Part shown: positions 1 to 9,267 of the stretch, piece by piece | Layout of the letters: every line of letters begins with the position of its first letter | How positions within the stretch are numbered: position 1 is the stretch's first letter | Assembly: GCA_902775475.1 (NCBI GenBank) | Contig: CACYME010000004.1 | Coordinates: 30,096-94,095 of the forward strand | Direction: 5' to 3' | Length of the DNA: 64,000 nucleotides | Source: an uncultured Prevotellaceae bacterium | GTDB taxonomy: Bacteria; Bacteroidota; Bacteroidia; Bacteroidales; Bacteroidaceae | Translations under genes and position numbers: made by a program | Notes under the pieces: model-generated | The model's input: only the letters and a program-made list of their open reading frames with translations | Told to the model about the DNA's origin: nothing | Database searches by the model: none

Positions 1-148
1 TAAACTGTTTTTGCATGGTTACTTAAATGAACACTTTAGGAATAAATAGTGACTTTTGTAAAAGCCGTTGCGATAGGCCTTGGAGCTTGCTGGCAAGGAA
101 GAATGGGGGATAGAACGGTTCGCCCTTGTTGAAAAAGGGTGGGGGACG

Positions 149-305
149 GGGAAAAAAGTGGCGAAAAAGAGGGATAAGGCGATGCCTACGAGGGAAAAAG
201 GCGGCACTTTTGTTATTGGCAGCGGGCGGGTACGATATTGGCAGCGCCCGCTGCCAATATTGGCGGCGGGCGGGAAAAAGAATGGCAGCGTGCGCTGACT
301 TCCTG
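149..305. repeat. GC-rich palindromic repeat R2, copy 1
   Basis: About 155 bp that align with 61730-61884 in the same orientation. Both copies run from a purine-rich stretch into several GGCAGCG-type units. The centre at 237-258 is a 10-bp inverted repeat (ATTGGCAGCG / CGCTGCCAAT) with a 2-nt spacer. It lies just past the 3' end of the HU-related gene. The family is not one I recognise; it resembles REP/BIME-type intergenic repeats only in organisation. Positions 1-148 hold nothing I can identify. Confidence 0.7.
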
Positions 306-308
306 CTT

Positions 309-944
309 TTATTCCTTGGGAGCGTCCTGGAGCAAGGCGTAATGCAGGGTGCGGCCCTCACGATAGCGGTGCAGACGGGGGTGGTCGCCTTCGCAGAGAC
401 TGTCGAGATAGGCCTGGGCCGACTTGCGCTTCAGGTGGCTGAAAAACATGAAAGTCTTGATGGTGATGTAGCCGTGGCGAGCACTTCGGCGCAGGGCCTC
501 GTCCATAGCGTCGGGGTCGTGCGTCTGGCTGCTGCCCACGCTGCCCTGCTGCAGGCGGAAGCCATCGCCGCTGCAGTCGGCATTCTTGACGAACTGCTTG
601 GAGGGAATGAACTCTATCCCGCCGTACATGATGTCGCGCCCCGTCACTCTCTCCGGGTCGGTGTGGTCGCCAAGCAGCTTCAGCTTGGGGGCCAGCGAAC
701 CGAAGGGCGTCTCTACGCGATAGCCCTTGCGCAGCCACATGGTGGCCACGTCGCTGAAGAGGTCGAAGAGCAGTTTGATTTCGCCCTTGCTGGTATGACG
801 ATACTTGGCGCAGAAGTCGTCGATATCGTCAAGGTCGTACTTGCGCTCTATGACGGGCAGTGCATAGAGCAGTGGCTTGCCGTCGTCGCCCTTCGTGGGG
901 CGCGGATGCAGCTCAAAAAGAATTCCGTCGGTCTTACGTGGCAT
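309..944 (-). CDS. HU-related DNA-binding protein (Bacteroidales type)
   Basis: A 211-residue protein that I place in the HU-related group expanded in Bacteroidales. The N-terminal ~120 residues resemble an HU fold: a helical stretch at about 38-72 is followed by a turn containing TPFGSLAP at 79-86, where HU has its FGSF-like turn. The C-terminal ~60 residues are basic and contain a segment that could be a small second DNA-contacting domain (about 155-200). It follows the flavin-reductase-like gene by 18 bp and is probably cotranscribed with it. A related gene lies at the other end of the window. The expected role is nucleoid or DNA binding; no target can be inferred. Confidence 0.7.
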   Translation of the reverse strand: MPRKTDGILFELHPRPTKGDDGKPLLYALPVIERKYDLDDIDDFCAKYRHTSKGEIKLLFDLFSDVATMWLRKGYRVETPFGSLAPKLKLLGDHTDPERVTGRDIMYGGIEFIPSKQFVKNADCSGDGFRLQQGSVGSSQTHDPDAMDEALRRSARHGYITIKTFMFFSHLKRKSAQAYLDSLCEGDHPRLHRYREGRTLHYALLQDAPKE

Positions 945-962
945 AGTGGTTTCTCTGTTTTA

Positions 963-1562
963 CTATTTGTCCTGCTCCTTCTTCCAGGCATTTACCACCT
1001 CGCCGATATACATTGAGTGAACGCCGGCGGGGAAGTTGGCATACATGTTCCTGGGAACGTCGCTCTTGAAGTACTGGGCGTCGAAGGGTGCTGCGTACAT
1101 GATTTTGCATTCTATCACCATCTCGGCCTCGGTGTAGTAGGGCGTTCCGTTGGCGGTGTAGGCCGTGTGGAGCCCTAAGGCGGCCGCCTTGTCCTCGTTG
1201 CGCCCGCTCTTCGTTCCCATGTATCTGAGAACGTTGCCGTGCTCCACGCCGAAGGCCATCACCGTGAAGTAGTCGGCCTGGTCCATAAACTCCTTCGTGT
1301 AGCGCTTCTCGGCCACGTAGACCGTCAGGGCCGTGCGTCCCCACAGGGTGCCGATGCCGCCCCAGCCAATCGTCATGGCATTGCTCTTCTCCCTGTTGCC
1401 GGCGGCTAACAGCTCGGCATCGTGGAACCATTGGAAGCCATTCTCCGTGAAGTCCTTCCTGACGTCAATTTTCTTAAACCCAGACTCTTCCTGAGCCATT
1501 GCGGGAGCAGTGACCATCGCCAAAATGGCCAGTAGTGCTGTGATTAATTGTACTTTCTTCAT
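963..1562 (-). CDS. Secreted flavin-reductase-like protein
   Basis: About 199 residues with an N-terminal signal peptide (MKK..., hydrophobic core, AMAQ cleavage region). The mature part resembles the FMN-binding split-barrel flavin reductase family, including the SNAMTIGWGGIG stretch typical of these domains and a later segment on ester- or flavin-binding loops. Members bind FMN and reduce it with NAD(P)H; a periplasmic location is unusual for a pyridine-nucleotide enzyme, so the substrate is uncertain. An ATG two codons upstream (1568) is also possible; the MKK start is preferred because it gives a typical signal peptide. A -7 box lies about 21 nt upstream. Confidence 0.7.
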   Translation of the reverse strand: MKKVQLITALLAILAMVTAPAMAQEESGFKKIDVRKDFTENGFQWFHDAELLAAGNREKSNAMTIGWGGIGTLWGRTALTVYVAEKRYTKEFMDQADYFTVMAFGVEHGNVLRYMGTKSGRNEDKAAALGLHTAYTANGTPYYTEAEMVIECKIMYAAPFDAQYFKSDVPRNMYANFPAGVHSMYIGEVVNAWKKEQDK

Positions 1563-1583
1563 AAACATTCCTAAATTTGTGCT

Positions 1584-1592
1584 GCAAATTTA
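1584..1592 (-). promoter_or_regulatory. Bacteroidetes -7 box for the flavin-reductase-like gene
   Basis: Reads TAAATTTGC on the minus strand, matching the TAnnTTTG consensus. It is divergent from the pfkA box at 1615-1623. No clear -33 box. Confidence 0.55.
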
Positions 1593-1614
1593 CGGAAAAT
1601 CAGGCAAAAATGAG

Positions 1615-1623
1615 TAACTTTGC
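1615..1623 (+). promoter_or_regulatory. Bacteroidetes -7 box for pfkA
   Basis: TAACTTTGC, a good match to TAnnTTTG, about 87 nt upstream of the pfkA ATG. The leader is AT-rich with no recognised riboswitch. Confidence 0.55.
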
Positions 1624-1709
1624 ATGAGAAAAAATTAATTAATCGATGAACGGACATAATAAACGACACAGAAAAGCAGTTGTAATTATAAATAACAATA
1701 TTTATATAT

Positions 1710-2687
1710 ATGGGAAAGATTAAGACTATCGGTATTCTGACGTCGGGTGGCGATGCTCCCGGCATGAACGCAGCCATCCGCGCCGTGACGCGCGCCGGCA
1801 TCTACAATGGTTTCAACATCAAGGGTATCTACCGTGGCTACGACGGTCTTATCAAAGGCGAGGTGCAGCAGTTTACCACCGAGAACGTCAGCGGCATCAT
1901 CACCCGTGGCGGCACCATCCTGAAGACAGCGCGCTCGAAGGAGTTTATGACGGCCGAAGGGATGCAGAAAGCCTACGAGACATGCCAGAAAGAAGAAATT
2001 GATGCCCTTGTAGTCATCGGCGGCAATGGCTCGCTCACCGGTGCCCGCAATTTCGGCATGGAGTTCGACTTCCCCGTTATCGGCCTGCCCGGCACCATCG
2101 ACAACGACCTCTACGGCACCGACTCCACCATCGGCTACGACACGACGATGAACACGATTATGGAGTGCGTGGACCGCATCCGCGACACCGCCAACTCGCA
2201 TGAGCGCATCTTCTTTGTCGAGGTGATGGGCCGCGACGCCGGCTTCCTGGCTCAGAACTCGGCCATCGCCTGCGGTGCCGAGGCCGCCATCATCCCAGAG
2301 GACATGACCGACGTGGACCAGCTGGCACAGTTCATGGGCCGTGGCATACGCAAGTCGAAGAAGTCGTGCATCGTCATCGTCTCCGAGAGTCCGAAGTGCG
2401 GCGCCCTTTACTATGCTGACCGCGTAAAGAAGGAGTTTCCCGAGTTCGACGTGCGCGTCTCCATCCTCGGCCACCTGCAGCGCGGCGGCTCTCCCTCGGC
2501 CCACGACCGCATCCTCGCAAGCCGTACTGGCGTGGGGGCCATCGAGGCCATCCGTCAGGGACAGCGCAACGTCATGGTCGGCGTGCGCAACAACGAGATT
2601 GTCTACGTGCCCTTCTCCGAGTGCATCCGCACGGACAAGCCCTTTGACAAGAAGCTCATCAAGGTACTCGACGAGCTAAGCATTTAA
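1710..2687 (+). CDS. pfkA: ATP-dependent 6-phosphofructokinase
   Basis: A 325-residue protein of normal bacterial PfkA length. It catalyses the committed step of glycolysis, ATP plus fructose 6-phosphate to fructose 1,6-bisphosphate, in the cytoplasm. Visible motifs are the glycine-rich ATP site SGGDAPGMN (about 12-20), the catalytic TIDND motif (about residue 130), [11 protein letters not shown] for substrate binding (about 170-180) and a GHLQRGG segment near 255. The GGDAPG form and single-domain size favour the ATP-dependent enzyme over PPi-dependent PFK. A separate DUF3943 gene follows after 50 bp. Confidence 0.95.
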   Translation: MGKIKTIGILTSGGDAPGMNAAIRAVTRAGIYNGFNIKGIYRGYDGLIKGEVQQFTTENVSGIITRGGTILKTARSKEFMTAEGMQKAYETCQKEEIDALVVIGGNGSLTGARNFGMEFDFPVIGLPGTIDNDLYGTDSTIGYDTTMNTIMECVDRIRDTANSHERIFFVEVMGRDAGFLAQNSAIACGAEAAIIPEDMTDVDQLAQFMGRGIRKSKKSCIVIVSESPKCGALYYADRVKKEFPEFDVRVSILGHLQRGGSPSAHDRILASRTGVGAIEAIRQGQRNVMVGVRNNEIVYVPFSECIRTDKPFDKKLIKVLDELSI

Positions 2688-2737
2688 GCGCTTGCCAACA
2701 TGAGGAACAGTGATGCCGTCATCCTTAATCATGAGCT

Positions 2738-5293
2738 ATGAAAAGAAACGTATTCTTCCTGCTCATGCTGCTCGTTTCGCAGGCCTCCTCAGCAGGGAAG
2801 CCGGCGAAACGGCTTGTGAGTGCTGCTGACAGCCTGTCGCAGAACCTGCCGGGAGCCGACGACGACACGACGCACACGGAACGCCCGACCGGGAAAATGG
2901 GGGAGAAGGGATGGGCAGGCGTGCCGGGCGTGAATCTCTATGGACGTGGACAGGGCGAGAAGGCCCAGATAGGGCATGGACTTGCCGTCGACTTCGGGAA
3001 GAACCACCAGGATGACACCACCCATGTCACCCACCTGAGCATAGGCTTTACCAGTCATGCCGACACGCTGAAAGGACTGCAGCTGAATGCGGTCTCCAAC
3101 TATGCCAGCAGTGTCCGTGGAGTACAGTTCTCGGGCTTCTCCAACATCTCGTCCTCTCCCATGAGGGGCCTGCAAGTCAGCAGCGCCACCAACATCTCGA
3201 TGGGGCTGGAGAAGGGGCTACAGCTCGCCGGTCTGCTGAATGTCTCGTCGGGCAACATGAATGGCATGCAACTGGGAGCCTATAACTACGCCGACCATTC
3301 GAACGGCCTGCAGCTTGGCGTCCTGAACGTGGCAGGCTCGCATCTGAACGGCTGGCAGATAGGACTCGTCAATTACACGAAGGACACTGAAGGCCGGAAG
3401 ATTGGCCTGGTGAACGTGAGCCCTTCGACCACCATCGACGTGATGGGCTACGGAGGCACCAGCTCGAAGCTGAACTCGGCCATACGCTTCCGCAACCGCA
3501 GCACCTACAACATCATCGGTCTGGGAACCCACTACATGGGGTTCGACGAAGACTTCTCGGGAGCGCTCTTCTATCGTCTCGGACAGTATGCCCAGCTCAC
3601 GCCTAAGCTGTCGCTCAGTGGCGATATAGGCTATTTCCACATTGAGACTTTCAAGAAGCAGAGCGACGAGGGTCCCAGGCGGCTCTTCTCCGTACAGGCT
3701 CGCCTGAACGTCGACTACCAGCTGTCGCCCGCCGTTGGCCTGTTCGCATCTGTCGGCTATGGCGATACACGCTATTATCGGCATGAGAAGAAATACCGCA
3801 GCCGCATGCTGGCCGAGGCGGGACTGACGTTCCGCTATCCTCACAACGAAAACCGGCGAACGGCTGTGGTGCACAGAAGCGAGGACAAGTCGCCCGCCGA
3901 CTCGCTCATGGCGCTGGGACTGGGCAGGAAGCATCCCTGGTGGGCACTGGGGCAGGTTACGGGCGTGAACGTCTTCGTGCACTGCTTCGACCGCTTTGCC
4001 CTCAATGCCGACTTCGCACAGACTACGCTGCGCACTTGGGGCGACAACTTCAAGAATGGCTTCGTGTGGGACAACGACCAGTTCTCCACGAACCTTTTCA
4101 TGCATCCTTATCATGGCAACCTCTACTTCAACTCAGCACGCTCGCAGGGCCTCTCTTTCTGGGAGTCTGCTCCCTATGCCATGCTGGGCTCGCTGGAGTG
4201 GGAGTTTCTCGGAGAGCGAGAGCCACCTGCCATTAACGACCTCATTGCCACTACAATAGGCGGTATCTGCATCGGCGAAATCGCCAACCGTATCAGTCGC
4301 ATCTTCCTCGATGACTCCAAGAGCGGATGGCCACGCTTCTGGCGTGAGCTGGGGGCCACCATCTTCAACCCGATGGGCCAGCTGAAGCGCTTCGCAACTG
4401 GCGATGCCTGGAGGGTGAGAAGCAGTCATTACCGCTATCACGACTACAACCGGAATCCCGTAGAAATCTCCATCTCGGCCGGCGACCGCTACCTGGCCGA
4501 CGATGGCAGCATCTTCAGGGGGGAACACAATCCTTATGTCGATTTCTCCATGCAATACGGCGACCCCGTGAACGAGGAGGAGCACAATGCTCCTTTCGAT
4601 TACTTCGAGACACAGCTGGTTTTCGGACTCTCTAAGAATCAGCCCCTCTTCAACCAGCTGCACCTGATGGCGCGTCTCTGGGGCACACCGATGATTGAGC
4701 GGAAGAACATCAGGGCCGGCTTTGGCATCTTCCAACATTTCGACTATTTCGACTCCAAGCCCGTGAGGGATGGCTCTTCGCTGACACCATACCGTATCAG
4801 CGAGGCCGCTGCCTTCGGTCCGGGGGCCATCATCCAGATGCCCGAGGTGGGGGCGCTCTCTCATCTTGAACAGCGCATCTTTGCCAATGTCATTCTCCTG
4901 GGCGGTACGAAGAGCGACTACTACAGCATCATCGACCGCGACTACAACATGGGCAGTGGCTTTAGCGTGAAGACAAAGACGCACATGGAGCTGCGCCACT
5001 TCGGGCGCTTCATCCTCAACGCACACTATTACCGCATCTACACGTGGAAGGGCTATGAGCAGAAAGACCTGTCTCATCTCACAGAAGAGGACTTGCTGCA
5101 CCTGAATTCCCAGGGTGACAAGGGAAATGCGGCACTCTTCGTCATTAATCCCATCGCCGAGTTTGACATTGCGCGCAACTGGAGCATCGCGCTCTCAGGA
5201 GCCTACTATTCTCGTCATACCAGGTACAAATACTTCGACGACGTGAAGGCCAACACCTTCGAGGTGCGCCTGGGGGCTACGGTCCATCTGTAG
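2738..5293 (+). CDS. Large outer-membrane protein with LA_2272-type surface repeats and a DUF3943 region
   Basis: An 851-residue exported protein with a signal peptide of about 19 residues. Residues ~105-225 hold a run of short units of the form GLQ(L/V)...N.(S/A), such as GLQLAGLLNVSSGNMNGMQLG; this is the LA_2272 surface-protein repeat pattern. The rest is rich in alternating hydrophobic/aromatic strands, with a central region resembling DUF3943 (about 390-560), and it ends in ATVHL, as expected for an outer-membrane beta-barrel. Function is unknown. The good terminator immediately after the stop ends the pfkA-side transcription unit. Confidence 0.75.
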   Translation: MKRNVFFLLMLLVSQASSAGKPAKRLVSAADSLSQNLPGADDDTTHTERPTGKMGEKGWAGVPGVNLYGRGQGEKAQIGHGLAVDFGKNHQDDTTHVTHLSIGFTSHADTLKGLQLNAVSNYASSVRGVQFSGFSNISSSPMRGLQVSSATNISMGLEKGLQLAGLLNVSSGNMNGMQLGAYNYADHSNGLQLGVLNVAGSHLNGWQIGLVNYTKDTEGRKIGLVNVSPSTTIDVMGYGGTSSKLNSAIRFRNRSTYNIIGLGTHYMGFDEDFSGALFYRLGQYAQLTPKLSLSGDIGYFHIETFKKQSDEGPRRLFSVQARLNVDYQLSPAVGLFASVGYGDTRYYRHEKKYRSRMLAEAGLTFRYPHNENRRTAVVHRSEDKSPADSLMALGLGRKHPWWALGQVTGVNVFVHCFDRFALNADFAQTTLRTWGDNFKNGFVWDNDQFSTNLFMHPYHGNLYFNSARSQGLSFWESAPYAMLGSLEWEFLGEREPPAINDLIATTIGGICIGEIANRISRIFLDDSKSGWPRFWRELGATIFNPMGQLKRFATGDAWRVRSSHYRYHDYNRNPVEISISAGDRYLADDGSIFRGEHNPYVDFSMQYGDPVNEEEHNAPFDYFETQLVFGLSKNQPLFNQLHLMARLWGTPMIERKNIRAGFGIFQHFDYFDSKPVRDGSSLTPYRISEAAAFGPGAIIQMPEVGALSHLEQRIFANVILLGGTKSDYYSIIDRDYNMGSGFSVKTKTHMELRHFGRFILNAHYYRIYTWKGYEQKDLSHLTEEDLLHLNSQGDKGNAALFVINPIAEFDIARNWSIALSGAYYSRHTRYKYFDDVKANTFEVRLGATVHL

Positions 5294-5300
5294 AACCGAA

Positions 5301-5342
5301 AAAGGGCTACGGAATACTAATGGCCGTATTCCGTCGCCCTTT
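5301..5342. terminator. Hairpin terminator, probably bidirectional
   Basis: Stem AAAGGGC plus ACGGAATAC pairs with GTATTCCGT plus GCCCTTT, with one internal mismatch and an 8-nt loop. It sits 8 bp after the DUF3943 stop and 27 bp before the stop of the convergent membrane protein gene, so it can serve both. Confidence 0.75.
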
Positions 5343-5368
5343 CTGGGTTCATCAGCTGATTTGCTTGT

Positions 5369-5872
5369 TTACTTCGTATGCTTCACGATGAGGTAGGCTC
5401 CTGCGACTTGCAGCAGCAGACCGGGCCAGCCGATGGTGAAATCCTGTACGGTGGCGGCAATGCCTCCCGTCAGCATCCACTCGCCGAGGCCACCGATGAG
5501 ATCGCTCACCAGCACCACGCCAACGAGCAGTGGCAGCGTGACACGGCGAAAATATTGTGCGGTGAGTCCTGCCGCCAGGGCCAGCACGACGAGCTTCAGC
5601 ATCATCACCTGGAGCACGCCCCAGGCAGGAAGGCCGAACACCAGGTTGTTGACAAGCGGCGTGGCCACGGCAGCCAGCAGGCCCGTTCGCCAGCCCAGCT
5701 TGTAGGCTCCGGCAAGGATGACCAGCGACAGCGGGGCAAAGACGATGCCGCCCTGGGGGATGAGGTGGAACACTTGAGGCAACACCATGTTGCAGGCAAC
5801 GAATACTGCTGCCCACAGGTAGGTCTTCACCTCGTCATAGTTTAGCGTGTAGAGTCTTACGCTTGCTTCCAT
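5369..5872 (-). CDS. Small multi-spanning membrane protein, ECF S-component-like
   Basis: A 167-residue hydrophobic protein with about five membrane segments (approximately 17-35, 44-60, 62-80, 84-105, 112-135) and a C-terminal helix. Size and organisation resemble substrate-binding S components of energy-coupling-factor vitamin transporters. No EcfA ATPase or EcfT gene is nearby, so a shared energising module elsewhere would be needed. I cannot name the substrate. The leader between the -7 box and the ATG is about 110 nt, long enough to hold a regulatory RNA, but I do not recognise a known riboswitch in it. Confidence 0.55.
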   Translation of the reverse strand: MEASVRLYTLNYDEVKTYLWAAVFVACNMVLPQVFHLIPQGGIVFAPLSLVILAGAYKLGWRTGLLAAVATPLVNNLVFGLPAWGVLQVMMLKLVVLALAAGLTAQYFRRVTLPLLVGVVLVSDLIGGLGEWMLTGGIAATVQDFTIGWPGLLLQVAGAYLIVKHTK

Positions 5873-5988
5873 AATCGTTTAGTTTTAATGTAATATTCAA
5901 GTTCTGCTTTTCGCTTTGCTCTATTCTATCGCCGACATCAGAAAAGGGAGAACGTCTGGCGTCGTTGCGGTGAGCTGCCTTTTCGTCT

Positions 5989-5997
5989 GCAAAGTTA
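5989..5997 (-). promoter_or_regulatory. Bacteroidetes -7 box for the ECF-like gene
   Basis: TAACTTTGC on the minus strand, about 115 nt upstream of the ATG at 5872. Confidence 0.55.
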
Positions 5998-6054
5998 CGA
6001 ATTATTCTTAGAAAACGTAGAAAAAATCTCGAAAAAGTGCGATGAGAGCTTTGG

Positions 6055-6699
6055 CTACTGGGCGTAGCCGATTTCCTGCAGCCATTTCTTCACGCTCTCT
6101 TTCCCGCTGCGCACATCGTGGCCGTACATAGAGAACTCGCCCTTGACGGTGGCGTTGGGGTAGGCTTTCTTCACGTCCTTCACGCAGTTGCCCAGGCCGG
6201 AGCCTTCGTGGGTGGTGAAGGGAATGATGGTCTTGCCGTTGAGGTCGTACTTCGAGAAGAAGGTGAACATCACCTGTGGGTAGGTGCCCCACCAGACGGG
6301 GCCTCCGATGAAAACGGTACCGTAGGCATCGAGATTGTCGAGCGTGCCTTCAAACTCGGGCAACTCGCCCTTCTTCTGTTCTTCCCCGGCCAGGTCGCAG
6401 AGCGGCTTGTAGGCCATGCCGTCGTATTTCGAGGTTTTGATTTCGAACTGCTCGGCACCAGTCAGCTCCGAGATGTAGTCGGCCACAATCTTGGTGTTGC
6501 CCACTTCGATGTTGCCCACTGAGTAGTTGTCGCCAGCGTGCGAGAAGAACACCACGAGGAGTTTTCCCTCGTTGCTCTCAGTAGTGCTTGTGGTTGCTGT
6601 TTCTGCTTCTTTCGCTGCATCGGGAGAGGCTGTTCCCTTGCAAGCCGTAGACACCAGCAGGCATACTGCCGATGCCAGAATGTACTTCAATGATTTCAT
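6055..6699 (-). CDS. Flavodoxin-domain lipoprotein
   Basis: A 214-residue protein with a lipoprotein signal peptide (ASAVCLLVSTAC, cysteine at about 20), a Thr/Ser/Glu-rich linker to about residue 45 and a flavodoxin fold. The FMN phosphate-loop region is LLVVFFSHAGDNYSVG (about 47-62), and a later segment VFIGGPVWWGTYP (about 130-142) matches the family's flavin-facing loop. It is expected to carry electrons via FMN on the periplasmic side of a membrane. It follows the aldo/keto reductase by 20 bp and is probably cotranscribed. Confidence 0.8.
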   Translation of the reverse strand: MKSLKYILASAVCLLVSTACKGTASPDAAKEAETATTSTTESNEGKLLVVFFSHAGDNYSVGNIEVGNTKIVADYISELTGAEQFEIKTSKYDGMAYKPLCDLAGEEQKKGELPEFEGTLDNLDAYGTVFIGGPVWWGTYPQVMFTFFSKYDLNGKTIIPFTTHEGSGLGNCVKDVKKAYPNATVKGEFSMYGHDVRSGKESVKKWLQEIGYAQ

Positions 6700-6719
6700 G
6701 ATAGATTTTGTTTTTTTGA

Positions 6720-7565
6720 TTATCCGTAGGTTTCGATGAGATATTTCACGAACTGCGGGTCCTGGAAGTTAATCAGACCCGTGTCGTGCTGGTTGAGCGT
6801 GGCGATGGTCTGCATCTCCTCGGCAGTCAGCGCGAAGTCGAAGATGCTGAAGTTCTGCGCCATGCGCTCCTTGTGGCTCGACTTGGGAATGGCCACGATG
6901 CCGCGCTGTGTCAGCCAGCGCAGGGCTACCTGGGCAGCGCTCTTCTGGTACTTGCTGCCGATGGCGGCCAGCACCTCGCTCTTCACGATGCCGTCGACGC
7001 CTTGCCCGCCCAGCGGGCCCCATGCCATCATCTTGGTATTGGTCTCATCGAGCAGCGGCTCGATGCCCGTCTGCTGAACCATCACATTGCACTGCAGCTG
7101 GTTCACCATGGGCTTCACGTTGACATAGTGGGCGAAGTCGAAGAAGCGCGCAGCCTGGAAATTGCTCACACCGATGGCACGCACTTTGCCGCTCCTGTAG
7201 GCCTGCTCCATGGCCCGCCAGGAGCCGAAGACATCGCCGTAGGCCTGATGGATGAGCAGCAGGTCGATGTAGTCAGTCTGCAACTTGCGCAGGCTTTCGT
7301 CGATGCTCCGGGCTGCTTTCTCCTCGCCGGCGTTGCTAATCCACACTTTCGTCACCAGGAAAATGTCCTCGCGCCTGACACTGCTCTTGGCAATGGCGGC
7401 ACCCACTCCCTCTTCGTTCTGATAGGCCTGTGCCGTGTCAATCAGCCGGTAGCCCACTTCGAGCGCATCGCTTACACAGCGCTCAGCCTCCTGTGGTGGC
7501 ACCAGAAAAACACCATAGCCCAGCAGGGGCATTTCAATTCCGTTAGATAGTCTTATCGTTTCCAT
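6720..7565 (-). CDS. Aldo/keto reductase (DkgA-like)
   Basis: A 281-residue NADPH-dependent aldo/keto reductase of standard single-domain length. The catalytic tetrad is visible: Asp and Tyr in GYRLIDTAQAYQNE (about 38-51), Lys in FLVTKVW (about 72-78) and His in LLLIHQAYGD (about 102-111). The C-terminal AIPKSSHKERMAQN segment is the NADPH phosphate-binding signature. It resembles the 2,5-diketogluconate reductase / methylglyoxal reductase group; the physiological substrate cannot be read from sequence. It is first in a two-gene unit with the flavodoxin lipoprotein. Confidence 0.85.
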   Translation of the reverse strand: METIRLSNGIEMPLLGYGVFLVPPQEAERCVSDALEVGYRLIDTAQAYQNEEGVGAAIAKSSVRREDIFLVTKVWISNAGEEKAARSIDESLRKLQTDYIDLLLIHQAYGDVFGSWRAMEQAYRSGKVRAIGVSNFQAARFFDFAHYVNVKPMVNQLQCNVMVQQTGIEPLLDETNTKMMAWGPLGGQGVDGIVKSEVLAAIGSKYQKSAAQVALRWLTQRGIVAIPKSSHKERMAQNFSIFDFALTAEEMQTIATLNQHDTGLINFQDPQFVKYLIETYG

Positions 7566-7593
7566 ATTTGTTGGGTGTTAATGGTTTTCGGTT

Positions 7594-7602
7594 GCAAATT
7601 TA
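7594..7602 (-). promoter_or_regulatory. Bacteroidetes -7 box for the aldo/keto reductase
   Basis: TAAATTTGC on the minus strand, about 28 nt upstream of the ATG at 7565. Confidence 0.5.
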
Positions 7603-7660
7603 CAAATAAATAGGGAGACTGCATGTATAAAAATGGCGGATTATTTTATCAAAAATGCAG

Positions 7661-7704
7661 AAAGCGCTTGCCTAACCCCCTTACAGAGATTTGGCAAGCG
7701 TTTT
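7661..7704 (-). terminator. Terminator after the DUF4301 operon
   Basis: CGCTTGCC pairs with GGCAAGCG (extended by A/T and one G-T pair) around a ~20-nt loop, about 40 bp after the DUF4301 stop, with a T run a short way further downstream on the minus strand. Confidence 0.5.
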
Positions 7705-7744
7705 ATGGAGTCTTCACGATGAAGATGAAGGTGCGTGGCCTGAT

Positions 7745-9247
7745 CTACTGATGCTGTTCACGGAGCAGGTCGTTGACGGTCTTCACTGGGTTGAACGTGC
7801 CAAGGGGCACCTCAACGAAGATGGTCGACCAGTTGCTCATGGCGCCGTTCCACAGACCCGGCAGCTCGAGAGCCTTCAGCTCCTTGCCACCTTTCGACTT
7901 CGAAGAGATGAAGCCCGTGGTCTTATCGACGAATGCAGGAAGGTCGAAGGGCTGGCCCTTGTAGTCCTTCACGGCGCAAACGAGGTCGACGGGGTTGAAG
8001 TGGGTGCCCTGGGTGAACATCTTCATGTATTCTTCGTTCTTCGTGTCAATCTGCGAGCTTTCCAGAATCTGCAAGCTCACGGTGCCGTCCTGGTTGTAGG
8101 TGAGGAACGGGCCGCCGCCAGGCTCGCCAACATTCTTCACCACGCCACAGACGCGCATGGGGCGGTTCAGCTTGCTGCGCAGATAGTCGGCGTCGACGGT
8201 GTTCTGCTTCGGGTCAGTGCAGAGGCAGTCCTTCACGAAGGCGGCTATCTCGGCCAGTTCGTCTGCCGTGGCTCCCTTGTCGAGCAGTCGCAGGTAGTCA
8301 AAGGCCTTCTTCTGCAGGGTGACCAGCACGCCGGCGATGACCTGCTTCCACTCCACGGTCTCAGGCTTCAGACGGTCGGGCACCACGTTGTCGATGTTCT
8401 TGATGAAGATGACGTCGGCCTCAATCTCGTTCAGGTTCTCAATGAGGGCGCCATGGCCACCGGGACGGAAGAGCAGCGAGCCGTCGGCCTCGCGGAAAGG
8501 TGTGTTGTCGGGGTTGGCGGCGATGGTGTCGGTGCAGGGCTTCTGCTCGGAGAACGTGATATCGTACTTCACACCGTATTTCTGGGCAAACATGTCGGCC
8601 TTCTCGGCCACCTTGGCCTTGAAGAACTCCATGTGCTCGTGGGAGACGGTAAAGTGAACGTGGGCCTCGCCCTTCGAAGCGGCATAGAGGGCACCTTCCA
8701 CGAGGTGCTCTTCCATCGGCGTGCGAGCCCCTTCGGCATACTTGTGGAAGAGGAGCATGCCCTTCGGCAGCTGTCCATAGTTCAGTCCTTCCTTCTTGAG
8801 CATGTTGGCAGCCACAGCCTTGTAGTTGCTTTCGGCCATCAGGGCCTTGATGCCCTTGCCTTCGTTCTTCTGGCAGACGGCATCGAGGGCCTCGTAGAAA
8901 GCGAACTTCTCTATCTCGGCGAAGTATTTCTTCTCGAAGTCGGTGGTGGGCTCGTTGCTTTCGCCGTCGACAAATGAGAAGATGTTCTTGAACATGCGGC
9001 TGGCGGCTCCACTGGCAGGTACGAACTTCACTACACGGGGGCCCTCGGCCTTATAGGCTTCCCAGGCTGCAACATACTGCTTGCGCTCCTCTTCACTGGG
9101 GGCAACGATGCCACGGCCAACGGCTGCGGCTGCGTCAAGGCGAAGGAAGGGGAAACCAGTCTCAAACTGATGGAGCTGGGTTTCAATCTGCTCCTGCGAG
9201 ATGCCACGCTGGGCTATCTGCTGGAGGTCTTTTTCTGATAGGTTCAT
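7745..9247 (-). CDS. DUF4301 family protein
   Basis: A 500-residue cytoplasmic protein of a Bacteroidetes family annotated only as DUF4301. It opens with MNLSEKDLQQIAQRGIS and has a conserved FVPASGAASRMFKN segment at about 74-87 that looks like a nucleotide- or phosphate-binding loop, plus a FRPGGHGALIENLN segment near 262-275. These loops recall nucleotidyltransferase-like folds, but I cannot assign activity. It is the last gene of the run that includes a PfkB-family kinase (20 bp upstream), suggesting a sugar-phosphate-related role. Confidence 0.75.
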   Translation of the reverse strand: MNLSEKDLQQIAQRGISQEQIETQLHQFETGFPFLRLDAAAAVGRGIVAPSEEERKQYVAAWEAYKAEGPRVVKFVPASGAASRMFKNIFSFVDGESNEPTTDFEKKYFAEIEKFAFYEALDAVCQKNEGKGIKALMAESNYKAVAANMLKKEGLNYGQLPKGMLLFHKYAEGARTPMEEHLVEGALYAASKGEAHVHFTVSHEHMEFFKAKVAEKADMFAQKYGVKYDITFSEQKPCTDTIAANPDNTPFREADGSLLFRPGGHGALIENLNEIEADVIFIKNIDNVVPDRLKPETVEWKQVIAGVLVTLQKKAFDYLRLLDKGATADELAEIAAFVKDCLCTDPKQNTVDADYLRSKLNRPMRVCGVVKNVGEPGGGPFLTYNQDGTVSLQILESSQIDTKNEEYMKMFTQGTHFNPVDLVCAVKDYKGQPFDLPAFVDKTTGFISSKSKGGKELKALELPGLWNGAMSNWSTIFVEVPLGTFNPVKTVNDLLREQHQ

Positions 9248-9267
9248 AGTCGATTGGATTTGATGGT

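Noticed and set aside
126-1016. 296-codon plus-strand open frame at the window start.
   Set aside because: It runs antisense to the HU-related and flavin-reductase-like genes and starts in repeat R2; no signal of coding.
5873-5988. Riboswitch in the leader of the ECF-like gene.
   Set aside because: I could not match TPP, cobalamin, FMN, preQ1 or biotin-type conserved elements; kept only as an open question.
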